NCBI RefSeq assembly: GCF_016863135.1
Contig: NZ_BOOH01000010.1
Span: forward strand, 30,491-94,490
Reading direction: 5' to 3'
DNA: 64,000 nucleotides
From: Planobispora longispora
GTDB lineage: Bacteria > Actinomycetota > Actinomycetes > Streptosporangiales > Streptosporangiaceae
Part shown: positions 1-8,900 of the stretch, in pieces
Position numbering within the stretch: the first letter of the stretch is position 1
Layout: each line of letters begins with the position of its first letter
Notes under the pieces: generated by a model
Told to the model about the DNA's origin: nothing
What the model saw: only the letters and a program-made list of their open reading frames with translations
Databases searched by the model: none
Made by a program: the position numbers and the translations under genes

Positions 1-114
1 GCCGTGCTCGCCACCCGCGCCATGACGATCTACGGCGGCACCACCGAGGTCCAGCTCAACATCATCGCCGAGCGCATGCTCGGCCTGCCCCGCGACCCCG
101 AGCCGGGCAAGTAG
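1..114 (+). CDS. Acyl-CoA dehydrogenase, C-terminal fragment (cut by window edge)
   Basis: The first 37 codons are open in frame 1 and end at a TAG. The peptide contains the run MTIYGGTTEVQLNIIAERML followed by GLPRDP. The IYGGTxEVQxNIIAERxLGLPR pattern is the standard end of FadE-type flavin acyl-CoA dehydrogenases, where it closes the FAD/substrate pocket of the C-terminal helical domain. Only the tail is visible, so substrate cannot be assigned. This ending is common among actinobacterial sterol and branched-chain FadE proteins, which would suit the catabolic genes at 35-45 kb, but that link is inference. Confidence 0.85.
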   Translation, partial: AVLATRAMTIYGGTTEVQLNIIAERMLGLPRDPEPGK

Positions 115-123
115 TCACGTGAC

Positions 124-155
124 GCGGCGGCCCCGGACCCGTCCGGGGCCGCCGC
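124..155 (+). terminator. Strong hairpin downstream of the dehydrogenase
   Basis: A perfect 15-bp inverted repeat with a 2-base loop (left arm 124-138, right arm 141-155) begins 10 bases after the stop codon. It has no U-tract, as is usual for terminators of very GC-rich actinomycetes. Confidence 0.7.
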
Positions 156-209
156 GAGAGCGCGTCGGACTCCGCGGGGTCCCGCGAGGTTCCGCGCGGC
201 TGCCGTAAA

Positions 210-2057
210 GTGCGCGATATGCGGACAGAATGGGCCAAAGCGTCGAGGTGGTTCGCGCCCGGCTCATCCGGGGACACGGCGGAACCCGGCGCTCCGGGAG
301 CCCGTGCGCCCCGGCCCGGTGCGCTGGGGCGCAGGGCGGCCGCCGCCGCGCCCGCCGTCCTCGGGCTGCTGCTCGGGATGCTGGCCCTCGGTCCCGCGCT
401 GGGGCCGGGATTCGTGCTCCGCTACGACATGGTGTTCGTGCCCGACCCGCCGATCGCGCTCCCCGGGCAGGGCTTCCCCCGGGCCGTCCCCAGCGACCTG
501 GTGGTCGCGCTGTTCTCCCGGTTCCTGCCCGAGCAGGCGGTGCAGAAGGCGATCCTGCTCGGCATCTTCGTGCTGGCCGCCTCGGGGGCGGCGGCGCTCG
601 TGCCCTCGGGACGGCTCGGGCCGCGCCTGGCCGCGGCGGCCTTCTACGCCTGGAACGCCTACCTCGCCCAGCGGCTCCTGCTCGGCCAGTGGGCGCTGCT
701 GCTGGGCGTGGCCGGACTGCCCTGGGCGGTGCGGGCGGCGGCGCTCGGCGGCCGGCTGCGTCTCGTGATCGCCTTGATCCCGGCGGCCGTGGGCGGCTTC
801 CAGGCGATGCTGATCTCCGCCCTGGCGGTGCTCGCCACGGCGGCGACGGCTCCTTCCCTCAGTGCGGCCCCTCCTTCCGGCGCGGCTCCCCGCGATTCGG
901 CGGATCCTTCCCGCGGCCCGGCGACGGTCTCTCCCCGGGGGGCGGCGGGGCGCCTGCGGCGCGTGGGGGAGGCGGGGCTGATCCTGGGCGGGCTGAGCCT
1001 GCCCTGGCTGGTCCCCGCGCTGCTCAGCGGGGCCACCACCGACCCCGCCGGGGTGGACGCGTTCGCCCCCCGGGCCGACGGCCCGTTCGGGGTGCTCGGC
1101 AGCCTGCTCGGGCTGGGCGGGATCTGGAACGCGCACGCGACGGTGCCGGGCCAGGGCACGTGGTGGTCGGCGGGCGTCCGTCTGGTGCTCGCCGCCGTCG
1201 CGCTCTGGGGGTTCGCACGGCTGCGCCTGCGGGGGCGGCCCCCGGCCGACGGCCGCCGTGGAGAAGATCCCGGGGCGGGGGACGGGGGGCGGGGCGCTCC
1301 GCCGTACTGGACGGGGCTGGCCGTGGCGGCGGGGGCCGGGCTGCTGATCGCGTGTCTGGGGGCGTTCGCTCCCGGCCTGGTCAAGGCGCTGATCGCCACC
1401 TGGCCGGGGTTCGGGCCGATCCGGGACGGGCAGCTCCACCTGGCGCCCTTCGCCCTGCTCCAGGCCGTGGGCCTGGCCTCGGCCGCCGGCGACCTGGTCC
1501 TCGGCTCCCGCGCCGCGCGAGCGCGTCCCCGGCCGGTGGCGGACCGGGCGTCCCGGACCGTCACGGTCGCCGTCGCGGCCGCCGTGACGGCGGCTCCGGT
1601 GCTGGTGCTGCCCACCTTGGCGCTGGGGGCGTTCGGCAGGCTGGCGGCCGTCGACTACCCGTCCGGGTGGCGGCGGGTCCAGGAGATCGTGAACGCCGAC
1701 AGGGCTCCCGGGGCGCTGCTGTCGTTGCCGTGGGGGGCGCACCGGGCGTTCCGGTGGAACGGCGGGCGGGTGATCGCCGATCCGGCGACGAAGCTGTTCC
1801 GGCGGCGGGTCATCTGGAACGACGAGCTGCTCGTCGGCCTGCCCGGCGGTGGCAGGATCCGGGTGGCGGCGGAGGACCCGCTGGTCGTGCGGGTCGCGGC
1901 CGCCCTGCGGGAGGACGAGGGCGAACGGGTGCGGACGCTTGCGAGACTCGGGGTGCGCTACGTTCTCGAAACTTCGGGCGAGAACATGTTCCGCGGCGGC
2001 GTCACCGTTTTTCAAGATCGGGAAATTCGCCTGACGAGGCTCGATTTCCCTTCGTGA
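210..2057 (+). CDS. Polytopic membrane protein, Rv0226c-like, possible GT-C type enzyme
   Basis: 615 residues. A short basic N-terminus precedes about ten hydrophobic segments, the first at roughly residues 45-65. A periplasmic loop with YDMVFVPDPP follows, and a soluble C-terminal part (about 490-615) contains PSGWRRVQEIVN and SLPWGAHRAFRW. The overall plan resembles GT-C glycosyltransferases that use polyprenyl-phosphate sugars, but no catalytic residue can be proven by eye. It is the first gene of an envelope locus with a GT4 enzyme, methyltransferase and AftD. By position and size it corresponds to the mycobacterial membrane protein Rv0226c (from memory). The start is GTG 210 or ATG 219; neither has a clear ribosome binding site. 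Confidence 0.7.
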   Translation: MRDMRTEWAKASRWFAPGSSGDTAEPGAPGARAPRPGALGRRAAAAAPAVLGLLLGMLALGPALGPGFVLRYDMVFVPDPPIALPGQGFPRAVPSDLVVALFSRFLPEQAVQKAILLGIFVLAASGAAALVPSGRLGPRLAAAAFYAWNAYLAQRLLLGQWALLLGVAGLPWAVRAAALGGRLRLVIALIPAAVGGFQAMLISALAVLATAATAPSLSAAPPSGAAPRDSADPSRGPATVSPRGAAGRLRRVGEAGLILGGLSLPWLVPALLSGATTDPAGVDAFAPRADGPFGVLGSLLGLGGIWNAHATVPGQGTWWSAGVRLVLAAVALWGFARLRLRGRPPADGRRGEDPGAGDGGRGAPPYWTGLAVAAGAGLLIACLGAFAPGLVKALIATWPGFGPIRDGQLHLAPFALLQAVGLASAAGDLVLGSRAARARPRPVADRASRTVTVAVAAAVTAAPVLVLPTLALGAFGRLAAVDYPSGWRRVQEIVNADRAPGALLSLPWGAHRAFRWNGGRVIADPATKLFRRRVIWNDELLVGLPGGGRIRVAAEDPLVVRVAAALREDEGERVRTLARLGVRYVLETSGENMFRGGVTVFQDREIRLTRLDFPS

Positions 2058-2190
2058 GCTGGACGTTCGCCCACCTCAGAGAAGTACTCGAGGGTAACTT
2101 TCTTTGTCACGGTTTTACTAAGCCTATGGCTTATGAGGTGGATCACGTTCTACTCTCGGCACACTGTCCGAATCTTGGAGGGAGAGTCCA

Positions 2191-2322
2191 GTGCTGCGAG
2201 TGCTCCTAGCCCTGGCCATTGGCGGCGTCCTCGCGGTCGGCGCCTCTGTCGCGGTTGTGAATGTCGCCTCCCCCACCCCCGAGCCGCCGAACAAGCCGCT
2301 GTACAACTACGGCACCAGGTGA
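2191..2322 (+). CDS. DUF2613-type small membrane/secreted protein (43 aa)
   Basis: A 43-codon gene starts at GTG 2191, 6 bases after a good ribosome binding site (GGAGGGA around 2178-2184). The peptide is one hydrophobic helix or signal peptide (LLALAIGGVLAVGASVAVV) followed by a Pro-rich tail ending YNYGTR. This matches the layout of DUF2613 proteins, whose tail usually ends in YGxR. In mycobacteria the DUF2613 gene Rv0236A lies beside aftD (from memory), and an AftD gene lies 3.6 kb downstream here. Function is unknown; a subunit or stabiliser of an envelope glycosyltransferase is plausible. A small palindrome (2119-2133, TAAGCC-TAT-GGCTTA) lies upstream. Confidence 0.75.
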   Translation: MLRVLLALAIGGVLAVGASVAVVNVASPTPEPPNKPLYNYGTR

Positions 2323-2435
2323 GCTGACCTGCGGGTTCAGGGCTGATCCAGAAAAAGGATCTTCAACGGAAAGTGCGAGGCGTGGCTTCGCCATGCCTGA
2401 AAACGGCCGCATGGGCGCCGCATGGATGAAGGAGT

Positions 2436-3719
2436 GTGGGGTTCGTGGTCTTGTCGGGCACCGAACCGGGCGCGATGCGCGGCCCCGAAGCCAGTCCGCT
2501 CAGGTCTCTCCGGAAGACCCGCGGGGCGCATCTCACCGTCCTCCCCGGCGGCGCGGGAAACCTCGAGGGCAGGCGCGTCGCCGTCCTCAACTTCCGGGAG
2601 CCGAGACAGTCGGTCGCCGGTGGAGCCGAGGAATACGCCTGGCAGGTCAGCCGCCACCTCGTCGAGGAGGGCGCGCAGGTCTGCTTCCTCACCGCCCGGG
2701 AGCCGGGCCAGCCGCGAGCCGAGCAGTTGGACGGCATCGAGCTGCGGCGCATGGGGAACAGGTTCCTGGTCTACCTGCTCGTGCCGCTCTGGTTGTTCCT
2801 GCACCGGCGGCGGTTCGACGTGGTGATCGACTCGATGAACGGCATCCCGTTCTTCTCGCCGCTCGTCGTGCGCCGCTCGACCAAGGTGATCTGCCTGGTC
2901 CACCATGTCCACGGCCGCCAGTTCTACGCGTTCCTCCCCGCGTGGCTGGCCAGGATCGGTGTCTTCATCGAGGGGCCGGTGGCCCGGCGGCTCTACCGGC
3001 GGTGCGCCACGGTGACGGTCTCCGACTCCTCCCGCCGGGACCTGATCGAGCGGCTGTCCTGGCGGGCGCCGATCCAGGTGATCCCCAACGGGCGCTCGGT
3101 CGCCGACGCCCCCGTGGGACCCGTGTGCGGCGACCCTGTCGTGGTCTACCTGGGACGGCTCGTCGGGCACAAGCGCGTCGACCGGGTCGTCGGGCTGGCC
3201 GACCGGCTCGGTCACGCCTGGCCCCGCATGCACGTGCACGTGATCGGCCGGGGAGTGGAGTCGGAGTCGCTGGCCGGGTTCGTGCGGGAGAAGGCCCTCG
3301 AGGACCGGGTCACCATGCACGGCTTCCTCTCGGAGGAGGAGAAGGTCCAGGTGCTCGGAGGCGCCCAGCTCCACGTGACCGCCTCGGAGTTCGAGGGCTG
3401 GGGACTGACCGTCATCGAGGCGGCCGCCCTCGGCGTGCCGACCGTCGCCTACGACGTCGCCGGGTTGCGCGACTCGGTCCGGGACGGGGAGACCGGCTGG
3501 CTCGTCCGCGAGGGCGAGACGTTGGAGGACGTCGTCGACCGGGCGCTGAAGCTGCTCAGCGACCCGGTCCGGCGTGAGGAGATCGCGCACGAGTGCCGGC
3601 AGTGGGCCGGACGGTTCACCTGGAGGCGCACCGGCGCCGCGATGACCGAGCTGATCGCCGGTGAGCCGGCGGGCTCTCCCGCGGCCGCCCCCGGCGCGCT
3701 GGCGGCCGGAGGCCGGTGA
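2436..3719 (+). CDS. Glycosyltransferase family 4 (GT-B), Rv0225-like
   Basis: 427 residues, soluble. The recognisable GT4 core starts near residue 45 (VAVLNFREPRQSVAGGAEEY, the acceptor-side Gly-rich loop). The donor-binding half starts near 225 with VVYLGRLVGHKRVD. It contains the family motif EFEGWGLTVIEAAALGVPTVAYDVAG near 320-345, where the E-x7-E pair binds the nucleotide sugar. It probably transfers a sugar from a nucleotide donor at the cytoplasmic face for an envelope glycan. By position it corresponds to mycobacterial Rv0225. The start is uncertain: GTG 2436 lies very close to the AAGGAG at 2429-2434, and GTG 2445 would have better spacing. Confidence 0.85.
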   Translation: MGFVVLSGTEPGAMRGPEASPLRSLRKTRGAHLTVLPGGAGNLEGRRVAVLNFREPRQSVAGGAEEYAWQVSRHLVEEGAQVCFLTAREPGQPRAEQLDGIELRRMGNRFLVYLLVPLWLFLHRRRFDVVIDSMNGIPFFSPLVVRRSTKVICLVHHVHGRQFYAFLPAWLARIGVFIEGPVARRLYRRCATVTVSDSSRRDLIERLSWRAPIQVIPNGRSVADAPVGPVCGDPVVVYLGRLVGHKRVDRVVGLADRLGHAWPRMHVHVIGRGVESESLAGFVREKALEDRVTMHGFLSEEEKVQVLGGAQLHVTASEFEGWGLTVIEAAALGVPTVAYDVAGLRDSVRDGETGWLVREGETLEDVVDRALKLLSDPVRREEIAHECRQWAGRFTWRRTGAAMTELIAGEPAGSPAAAPGALAAGGR

Positions 3720-3730
3720 GCGGATGAGGA

Positions 3731-3796
3731 GAGCCCCCGGGCGGCGCGGCCGCCCCGGGGGCTCACGTCGTTCCGGGAACGCTCCGGCGTTCCCGG
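3731..3796. terminator. Two hairpins between convergent genes
   Basis: Hairpin one spans 3731-3764 (GAGCCCCCGGG arm, one bulged C). Hairpin two spans 3773-3796 (CCGGGAACG / CGTTCCCGG, 6-base loop). They fill the 85-bp gap between the converging glycosyltransferase and methyltransferase genes and can act in both directions. Confidence 0.75.
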
Positions 3797-3804
3797 GCGG
3801 AGTA

Positions 3805-4545
3805 TCAGTTCTTGCGGAGCACCAGCACCAGGTTCCAGGTGACGATCTCGCGCAGGCCGGGGATCGCGAGCACGGGCTTCGCCCAGCGGGGCAGGTAGCG
3901 GGGCAGGGCGTCCACCACGGTGGCGTCCCCGCACGTCCGGGCCCAGCGGAGGGCGTCGGCGACGGAGACCGCGTAGAGGCTCTCCCCGAAGACGTTCTTG
4001 GGCCGCTTGCCGTGCCGCCTCTCGTAGCGCCGCGCGGCCCGGTGCCCGCCGAGGTAGTGCCACGGGGAGGTCTCGTGGCCGCCCCAGGGGGACAGCCAGT
4101 TGGTGAACGACAGATAGACCGTGCCGCCGGGCCTGGTCACCCGGACCATCTCCGAGGCCATGGTGAACGGGTCGGGGACGTGCTCCAGCACGTTGGAGGA
4201 GAAGCAGATGTCGATCGATCCGGTCCGCAGCGGGAGGCAGAGCGCGCTGCCCAGCACCGCGCCCTCGGGCATGGTCCCGTCCCGGGCCGTCATCTCGCCC
4301 GCGTCGCAGTCGACGCACACGACCCGGGCCCCGGCGTCCTGCAGGGCCTCGGCGAAGTATCCGGCCCCGCCGCCCACGTCGAGGACGAGCGAGCCCTTCA
4401 CCTCCGTGTAGGTGCTCAGTTGCGAAACAGTGTCGCGAGCGAGTAGTCCATAGAAGAAATCAGGGTCGGTCTGCTCCTTGCGGAACGCGCTGAAGAGACG
4501 GACCGAGCGCGCCAGGTTCGCGCGGAACACGCTGGGCGATACCAC
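3805..4545 (-). CDS. SAM-dependent class I methyltransferase, Rv0224c-like
   Basis: 246 residues, GTG start. The SAM-binding motif I is VLDVGGGAGYFAEAL (near residue 50), followed by the acidic VCVDCD turn, then ICFSSNVLEHVPDP (motif IV) and RPGGTVYLSF. These mark a Rossmann-fold Methyltransf_11 enzyme. The C-terminal third has a basic stretch (YERRHGKRPKN) typical of envelope-lipid or sugar methyltransferases. It is divergent from the propeller gene and shares the 4559-4572 box. Its position beside the GT4 gene mirrors Rv0224c/Rv0225. The substrate is unknown; a glycolipid or polyprenol-linked sugar is plausible. Confidence 0.85.
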   Translation of the reverse strand: MVSPSVFRANLARSVRLFSAFRKEQTDPDFFYGLLARDTVSQLSTYTEVKGSLVLDVGGGAGYFAEALQDAGARVVCVDCDAGEMTARDGTMPEGAVLGSALCLPLRTGSIDICFSSNVLEHVPDPFTMASEMVRVTRPGGTVYLSFTNWLSPWGGHETSPWHYLGGHRAARRYERRHGKRPKNVFGESLYAVSVADALRWARTCGDATVVDALPRYLPRWAKPVLAIPGLREIVTWNLVLVLRKN

Positions 4546-4558
4546 GGCCGGAGCTTAC

Positions 4559-4572
4559 TAGAACTTGTTGCA
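4559..4572. promoter_or_regulatory. KstR-like palindromic box TAGAACTTGTTGCA
   Basis: It fits TnnAACnnGTTnnA exactly, the operator core recognised by the TetR-family sterol regulator KstR. It sits between the divergent methyltransferase and propeller genes and overlaps ATG 4572, which argues that the propeller gene starts downstream at GTG 4587. Binding by a KstR homologue is inference. Confidence 0.45.
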
Positions 4573-4586
4573 TGGGGGGACCCGGG

Positions 4587-5822
4587 GTGAGACGGCGGGG
4601 TACGGCGTTCGTGCTGCTGCTCGTCCTCGCCTGCCTGATCCCGCTGGCGGGGAGGGACAGCGGGGAGTGCCTGCCCGCCGCCCCGGTGGAGGTCCGCCCG
4701 GACGCGGAGTGGACGCGCAGGTTCGCCGCCTTCGGCAACGACAACACCCGGACCGACGACTGGACGGGCGCCGACGGGACCTGGTCGGTCCGCCTGCCGG
4801 GCGGGCGGACGTTGTGGATCTTCGCGGACACATTTCTCGGCACGGTCGCCGGTCCGCCCAACCGCAACGGCGAGGTGAGCCACTGGCGCTCTCCCGGCCG
4901 GGCCCCGCTCATCCGGAACTCGGCGCTGCTCCAGGAGCCGGACGGCGCCTTCACGATGGTCCGCGGCACCCGCGCCGACGGCGCCCCGGACTCCTGGATC
5001 AGGCATCCCGAGGTCCCCGGAACGGCCTACTGGCCGATGTCGGCGGTGGTGGAGCCGGAGTACCCCGGGGCCCGGACCGACGTGCTGCGGGTGTTCGCCG
5101 TGCAGGTCGCCCCGCCCGAGGGGCGTCACGTCTTCGGGGTGCTCGTACGGGGGGCCGTGGCCACCTTCGCGCTCGACGACCTGTCCCGCCCGATCGCCTT
5201 CACCGAGTTCCCCGCCCCGCCCCCGCCGGACGGCCGGTGGACCAACCAGGTCTTCTACGGCTCCCAGGTCCTGGTGGAGGGGGAGTACGTCTACATCTAC
5301 GGCGGCACCGGCAACTCCCTGGCGGGCGGGCAGAGCGCCTACCTGGCCCGGGCCCTGCGGGGCGCGGCGGACCGGCACGCCAAGTGGCACTACTGGAGCG
5401 GCCGTGCCGCCTCGGGAGCGGACATGTGGTCCGACCGGCCGGACCGGGCGCGGCCCATACTGCCCTGGACGGGTTCCTCGGGCGTGTCCCCCGGCTACAG
5501 CGTGATGCGCACCGGCTCGACCTACCTGCTGTTCACCATGGACCCGACGGTCTACGCCGGGAGCGTCTCGCGGATCGCCAGCTACTGGTCCTGCCTGCCC
5601 ACCGGGCCGTGGCACGGGCCCACGGAGCTCTACCGGCCGCCCGAGGTGCGGCGGGGCTCCTCGGCCTACAGCTATTTCCCGGTCGCCCACCCCACGGTTG
5701 CGGTGGGGGAGGGGGAGCTGCTCCTCAGCTACGACGTGAACGCCGACTTCGCCGACGTCCACCATGACGTCGGCCTCTATCGGCCCCGGTTCCTCCGGGT
5801 CAGGATCCCTTCCGGGAGATAA
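4587..5822 (+). CDS. Secreted five-bladed propeller protein (DUF5005/DUF4185-like)
   Basis: 411 residues from GTG 4587, chosen because GGGGGGA at 4574-4580 lies 6 bases upstream and because the in-frame ATG 4572 overlaps a regulatory box. A signal peptide (MRRRGTAFVLLLVLACLIPLAG) is followed by blade motifs: GTWSVRLPGGRTLWIFADTF, LIRNSALLQ, YVYIYGGTGN and a closing HPTVAVGEGELLLSYDVN. These fit DUF5005/DUF4185-type glycosidase-like propellers; exact family is uncertain. Some DUF4185 proteins are reported endo-D-arabinanases (GH183), so a role in trimming an arabinan made next door by AftD is attractive but unproven. A paralogous propeller sits inside the 26646-30554 protein. Confidence 0.7.
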   Translation: MRRRGTAFVLLLVLACLIPLAGRDSGECLPAAPVEVRPDAEWTRRFAAFGNDNTRTDDWTGADGTWSVRLPGGRTLWIFADTFLGTVAGPPNRNGEVSHWRSPGRAPLIRNSALLQEPDGAFTMVRGTRADGAPDSWIRHPEVPGTAYWPMSAVVEPEYPGARTDVLRVFAVQVAPPEGRHVFGVLVRGAVATFALDDLSRPIAFTEFPAPPPPDGRWTNQVFYGSQVLVEGEYVYIYGGTGNSLAGGQSAYLARALRGAADRHAKWHYWSGRAASGADMWSDRPDRARPILPWTGSSGVSPGYSVMRTGSTYLLFTMDPTVYAGSVSRIASYWSCLPTGPWHGPTELYRPPEVRRGSSAYSYFPVAHPTVAVGEGELLLSYDVNADFADVHHDVGLYRPRFLRVRIPSGR

Positions 5823-5883
5823 TCCCCGCCTCCGTGAGATAGTCCCTGTTTGTCACAATTCGACGAATCGGCTGGCTTCAGTG

Positions 5884-5897
5884 TGCAACGCGTTCTA
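5884..5897 (+). promoter_or_regulatory. KstR-like box TGCAACGCGTTCTA upstream of aftD
   Basis: Exact fit to TnnAACnnGTTnnA, 56 bases before the aftD start codon in the 131-bp gap after the propeller gene. Same motif as at 4559 and 18803. Confidence 0.45.
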
Positions 5898-5953
5898 GCC
5901 TCGGTTGCGCGGAAGGGAGCCATACCGGGTCTGCGGGGGAAGGGCGTGAGTTT

Positions 5954-8900
5954 GTGATCTCCGTTGACCACGCGGGACAGATCGTCGACCGCGCGGGGCG
6001 GACCCCGTCGCGTCTCCAGGACCGCCTGCGGGTGTTCGCCGGCTGCCTGGTCCTGTTCGCGATCTCCCTCTTCACCGCCTCCGAGAAGATCATCGCGGAG
6101 ACCAAGCTCGACATGCCCGTCAACCCGGTGGGCTTCCTCGCGCGCTCCCTGTCGCTGTGGGACGGCGCGCACTTCGGGCACATCCAGAACCAGGCGTACG
6201 GCTACCTCTTCCCGATGGGGCCGTTCTACGTCCTGGGCGTCGAGATCGGCCTGCCCCCCTGGGTGGTGCAGCGGCTCTGGATGGGGCTGGTGCTCTCGGT
6301 CGCCTTCGTGGGCATGGTCGTCCTGGCCAGGGCCCTGGGCGTGGGGACGCACAACACCAGGCTGCTGGGCGCCATGGCCTACGCCCTCGCCCCGCACGCG
6401 CAGGCCCTCATCGGGGTGAACTCCTCGGAGTTCCTGCCCAGCGCGGTGCTGCCCTGGATGCTGCTCCCGCTGGTGTACGGCGTCCGCGAGCGCATGAACC
6501 CCCGCCGGGCCGCGGCCCTGTCGGCGCTGGCCTTCGTCCTGTGCGGCGGGATCAACGCCACGGCGGAGCTCGCCGTCCTGGTCGTGCCGCTGCTCTACCT
6601 CCTGACCCGCCGCAAGGGCCCCCGGCGGCGGCGTCTGCTCGGATGGTGGCTGGGATTCACCGCGGCCGTGTCGGTGTGGTGGATGGTGCCCCTGCTGATC
6701 ATGGGCAAGTACATCTTCTCCTTCATGCCCTACACCGAGAACGCGGCGGCGACGACCGGGGTCACCTCGCTGACCAACACGTTGCGGGGCGCGGCCAACT
6801 GGGTCGGCTTCCTGCCGATCGACGGCCTTCCCTGGTGGCCGGCCGCCTACGAGCACTCGGTCCAGCCCTGGCTGGTCATCGCCTCGGCGCTGGTCGCGGG
6901 GCTGGGACTGGTCGGGCTGCTCCGCCGGGAGATGCCGGAACGCACCTTCCTGATCGTGCTGCTGCTCGCCGGAACCGCGATCATGGTCACCGGGCACGTC
7001 AGCGTCATCGCGAACCCGTTCGCCGCGGAGTTCCGCGAGCTCTTCGACGGCCCGCTCGCGGTGTTCCGGAACATCCACAAGTTCGACGCCTTGATCCGCC
7101 TCCCGGTCTGCCTGGGCCTGGCCTACCTGCCGGCGGTGGTGATCCCGCGGCTGCGCGTGCCCATCGCGCTGACCACGAGCGGCCTGCTGCTGGTGACCTT
7201 CGCGCCGATCGGGACGGTCGGCCTGGCCGCCCGGGGCGCCTACCAGGAGATCCCCGGGTACTGGAAGGAGGCCGCGGCCTGGCTCAACGCCAACACCGGC
7301 GAGCAGACGGTGCTGGCGGCGCCCGGATCCCGCTGGGGCGAGTATCTGTGGGGCCGTCCCATGGACGAGCCCATGCAGCCCCTGCTCAACGTGCGCTGGG
7401 CGGGCCGGACGATCGTGCCCTGGGGCTCGGCCGGCGTCACCCGGCTGCTGGACGCCGTCGACGAACGGTTCGCCACCGGGCAGGGGTCGACCGGCCTGGC
7501 CCAGGTGCTCGCCCGCATCGGGGTGCGCTACGTGCTGGTCCGCAACGACCTGGACAAGTACTCGATCCGCGGGGCCTGGCCGCCGCGCGTGCACGAGGCG
7601 ATCAACGAGTCGCCCGGCCTCCGCCTGGTCAAGACCTTCGGCCCGGTCGTCGGCGACCCGTACACGGTGAACACCTCGACCTGGTTCAACCAGCCGTACA
7701 TGGCCCTGGAGGTCTGGGAGGTCGAGGGCGCGGCGGAGGCGGCGTCCACGATCCCCGCCGGAGAGCCGCTGCGGGTCACCGGCGGACCGGAGGCGCTGCT
7801 GGCCATGGCCGACCTCGGCCTGCTCCGCGACGACCGTCCGATCCTGCTCGGCGACGACGGCGCGGCGGCCGAGGTGCCCGCGGAGGACACCGTCGTCACC
7901 GACACCCTCCGCAGGCGCGAGGTGGCCTTCAGCGAGCTCAGGTTCGCCAGTTCCCCGACGCTGACCGCGACGGAGGAATACCGCCGCCCGGCCGCGGTGC
8001 ACGACCTGCTGGACCCGGGCTGGAGCAAGTACCTCTCCGTCGCGAAGCTGAAGGGCGTCGCGTCGGTCACCGCCTCCTCCTCGGCCTCCGACATCACCGC
8101 GCTGCCGGACGGGCGGGACCCGGCCCACCATCCCTTCGCCGCGCTGGACGGCGACAGCCGTACCTCGTGGCGGTCGGACGGGTGGAGCGGGGCCGTCGGG
8201 GAGTGGATCGAGGTGAAGTTCACCTCGAAGATCACCATGCCGCACCTCGCCGTCGCCTTCAGCCAGTTCCTCGGCCCCGCGGTGACCGAGGTGGAGGTGG
8301 AGACCGCCGCCGGGAAGCTGCGCCATCCCGTCGCGAACGTGAGCACCGCCCAGCTCATCCCCGTCCCGGCCGGCGCGACCGACCGGCTGCGCCTGTCGGT
8401 GACCAAGGTCGCCTGGCGTCCCAAGAGCACGCTTGGAACCCGGGTCGGCATCACCGAGCTCGCCGTGCCGGGACTGCTCGCGGCACGCACGGTCGCGGTG
8501 CCCACCCCGGCCGTCAAGGGCGGGGGGATCCCCGCCTACCTGCTCACCGGCGGCGCCGGCAGCGCGCCCGGCTGCATGCAGGGGTCGTTCGTGTGGACCT
8601 GCTCGTCCCAGCTCGGGATCGGGGGAGAGGAGCCGTACGGCTTCAACCGGACGATCACCTCGCCGGGGGCGGCGGAGCGGGTCGCGGAGGGGCAGGCCAT
8701 CCTGAGCGACCCCGGGACCGCGAACCACTCCACGACCTTCCCCGGCATCTACCCGCACGTCACGGCGTCGTCCACGCTCATCGACCACGCCGCCACGCTC
8801 GGCCGGGCCGCCTTCGACGGAGACCCGAAGACGATCTGGTACGCCGGGGCGCTCGACGCCAAGCCCACGCTGACCATCGACTTCGGCAGGAAGACCTCGC

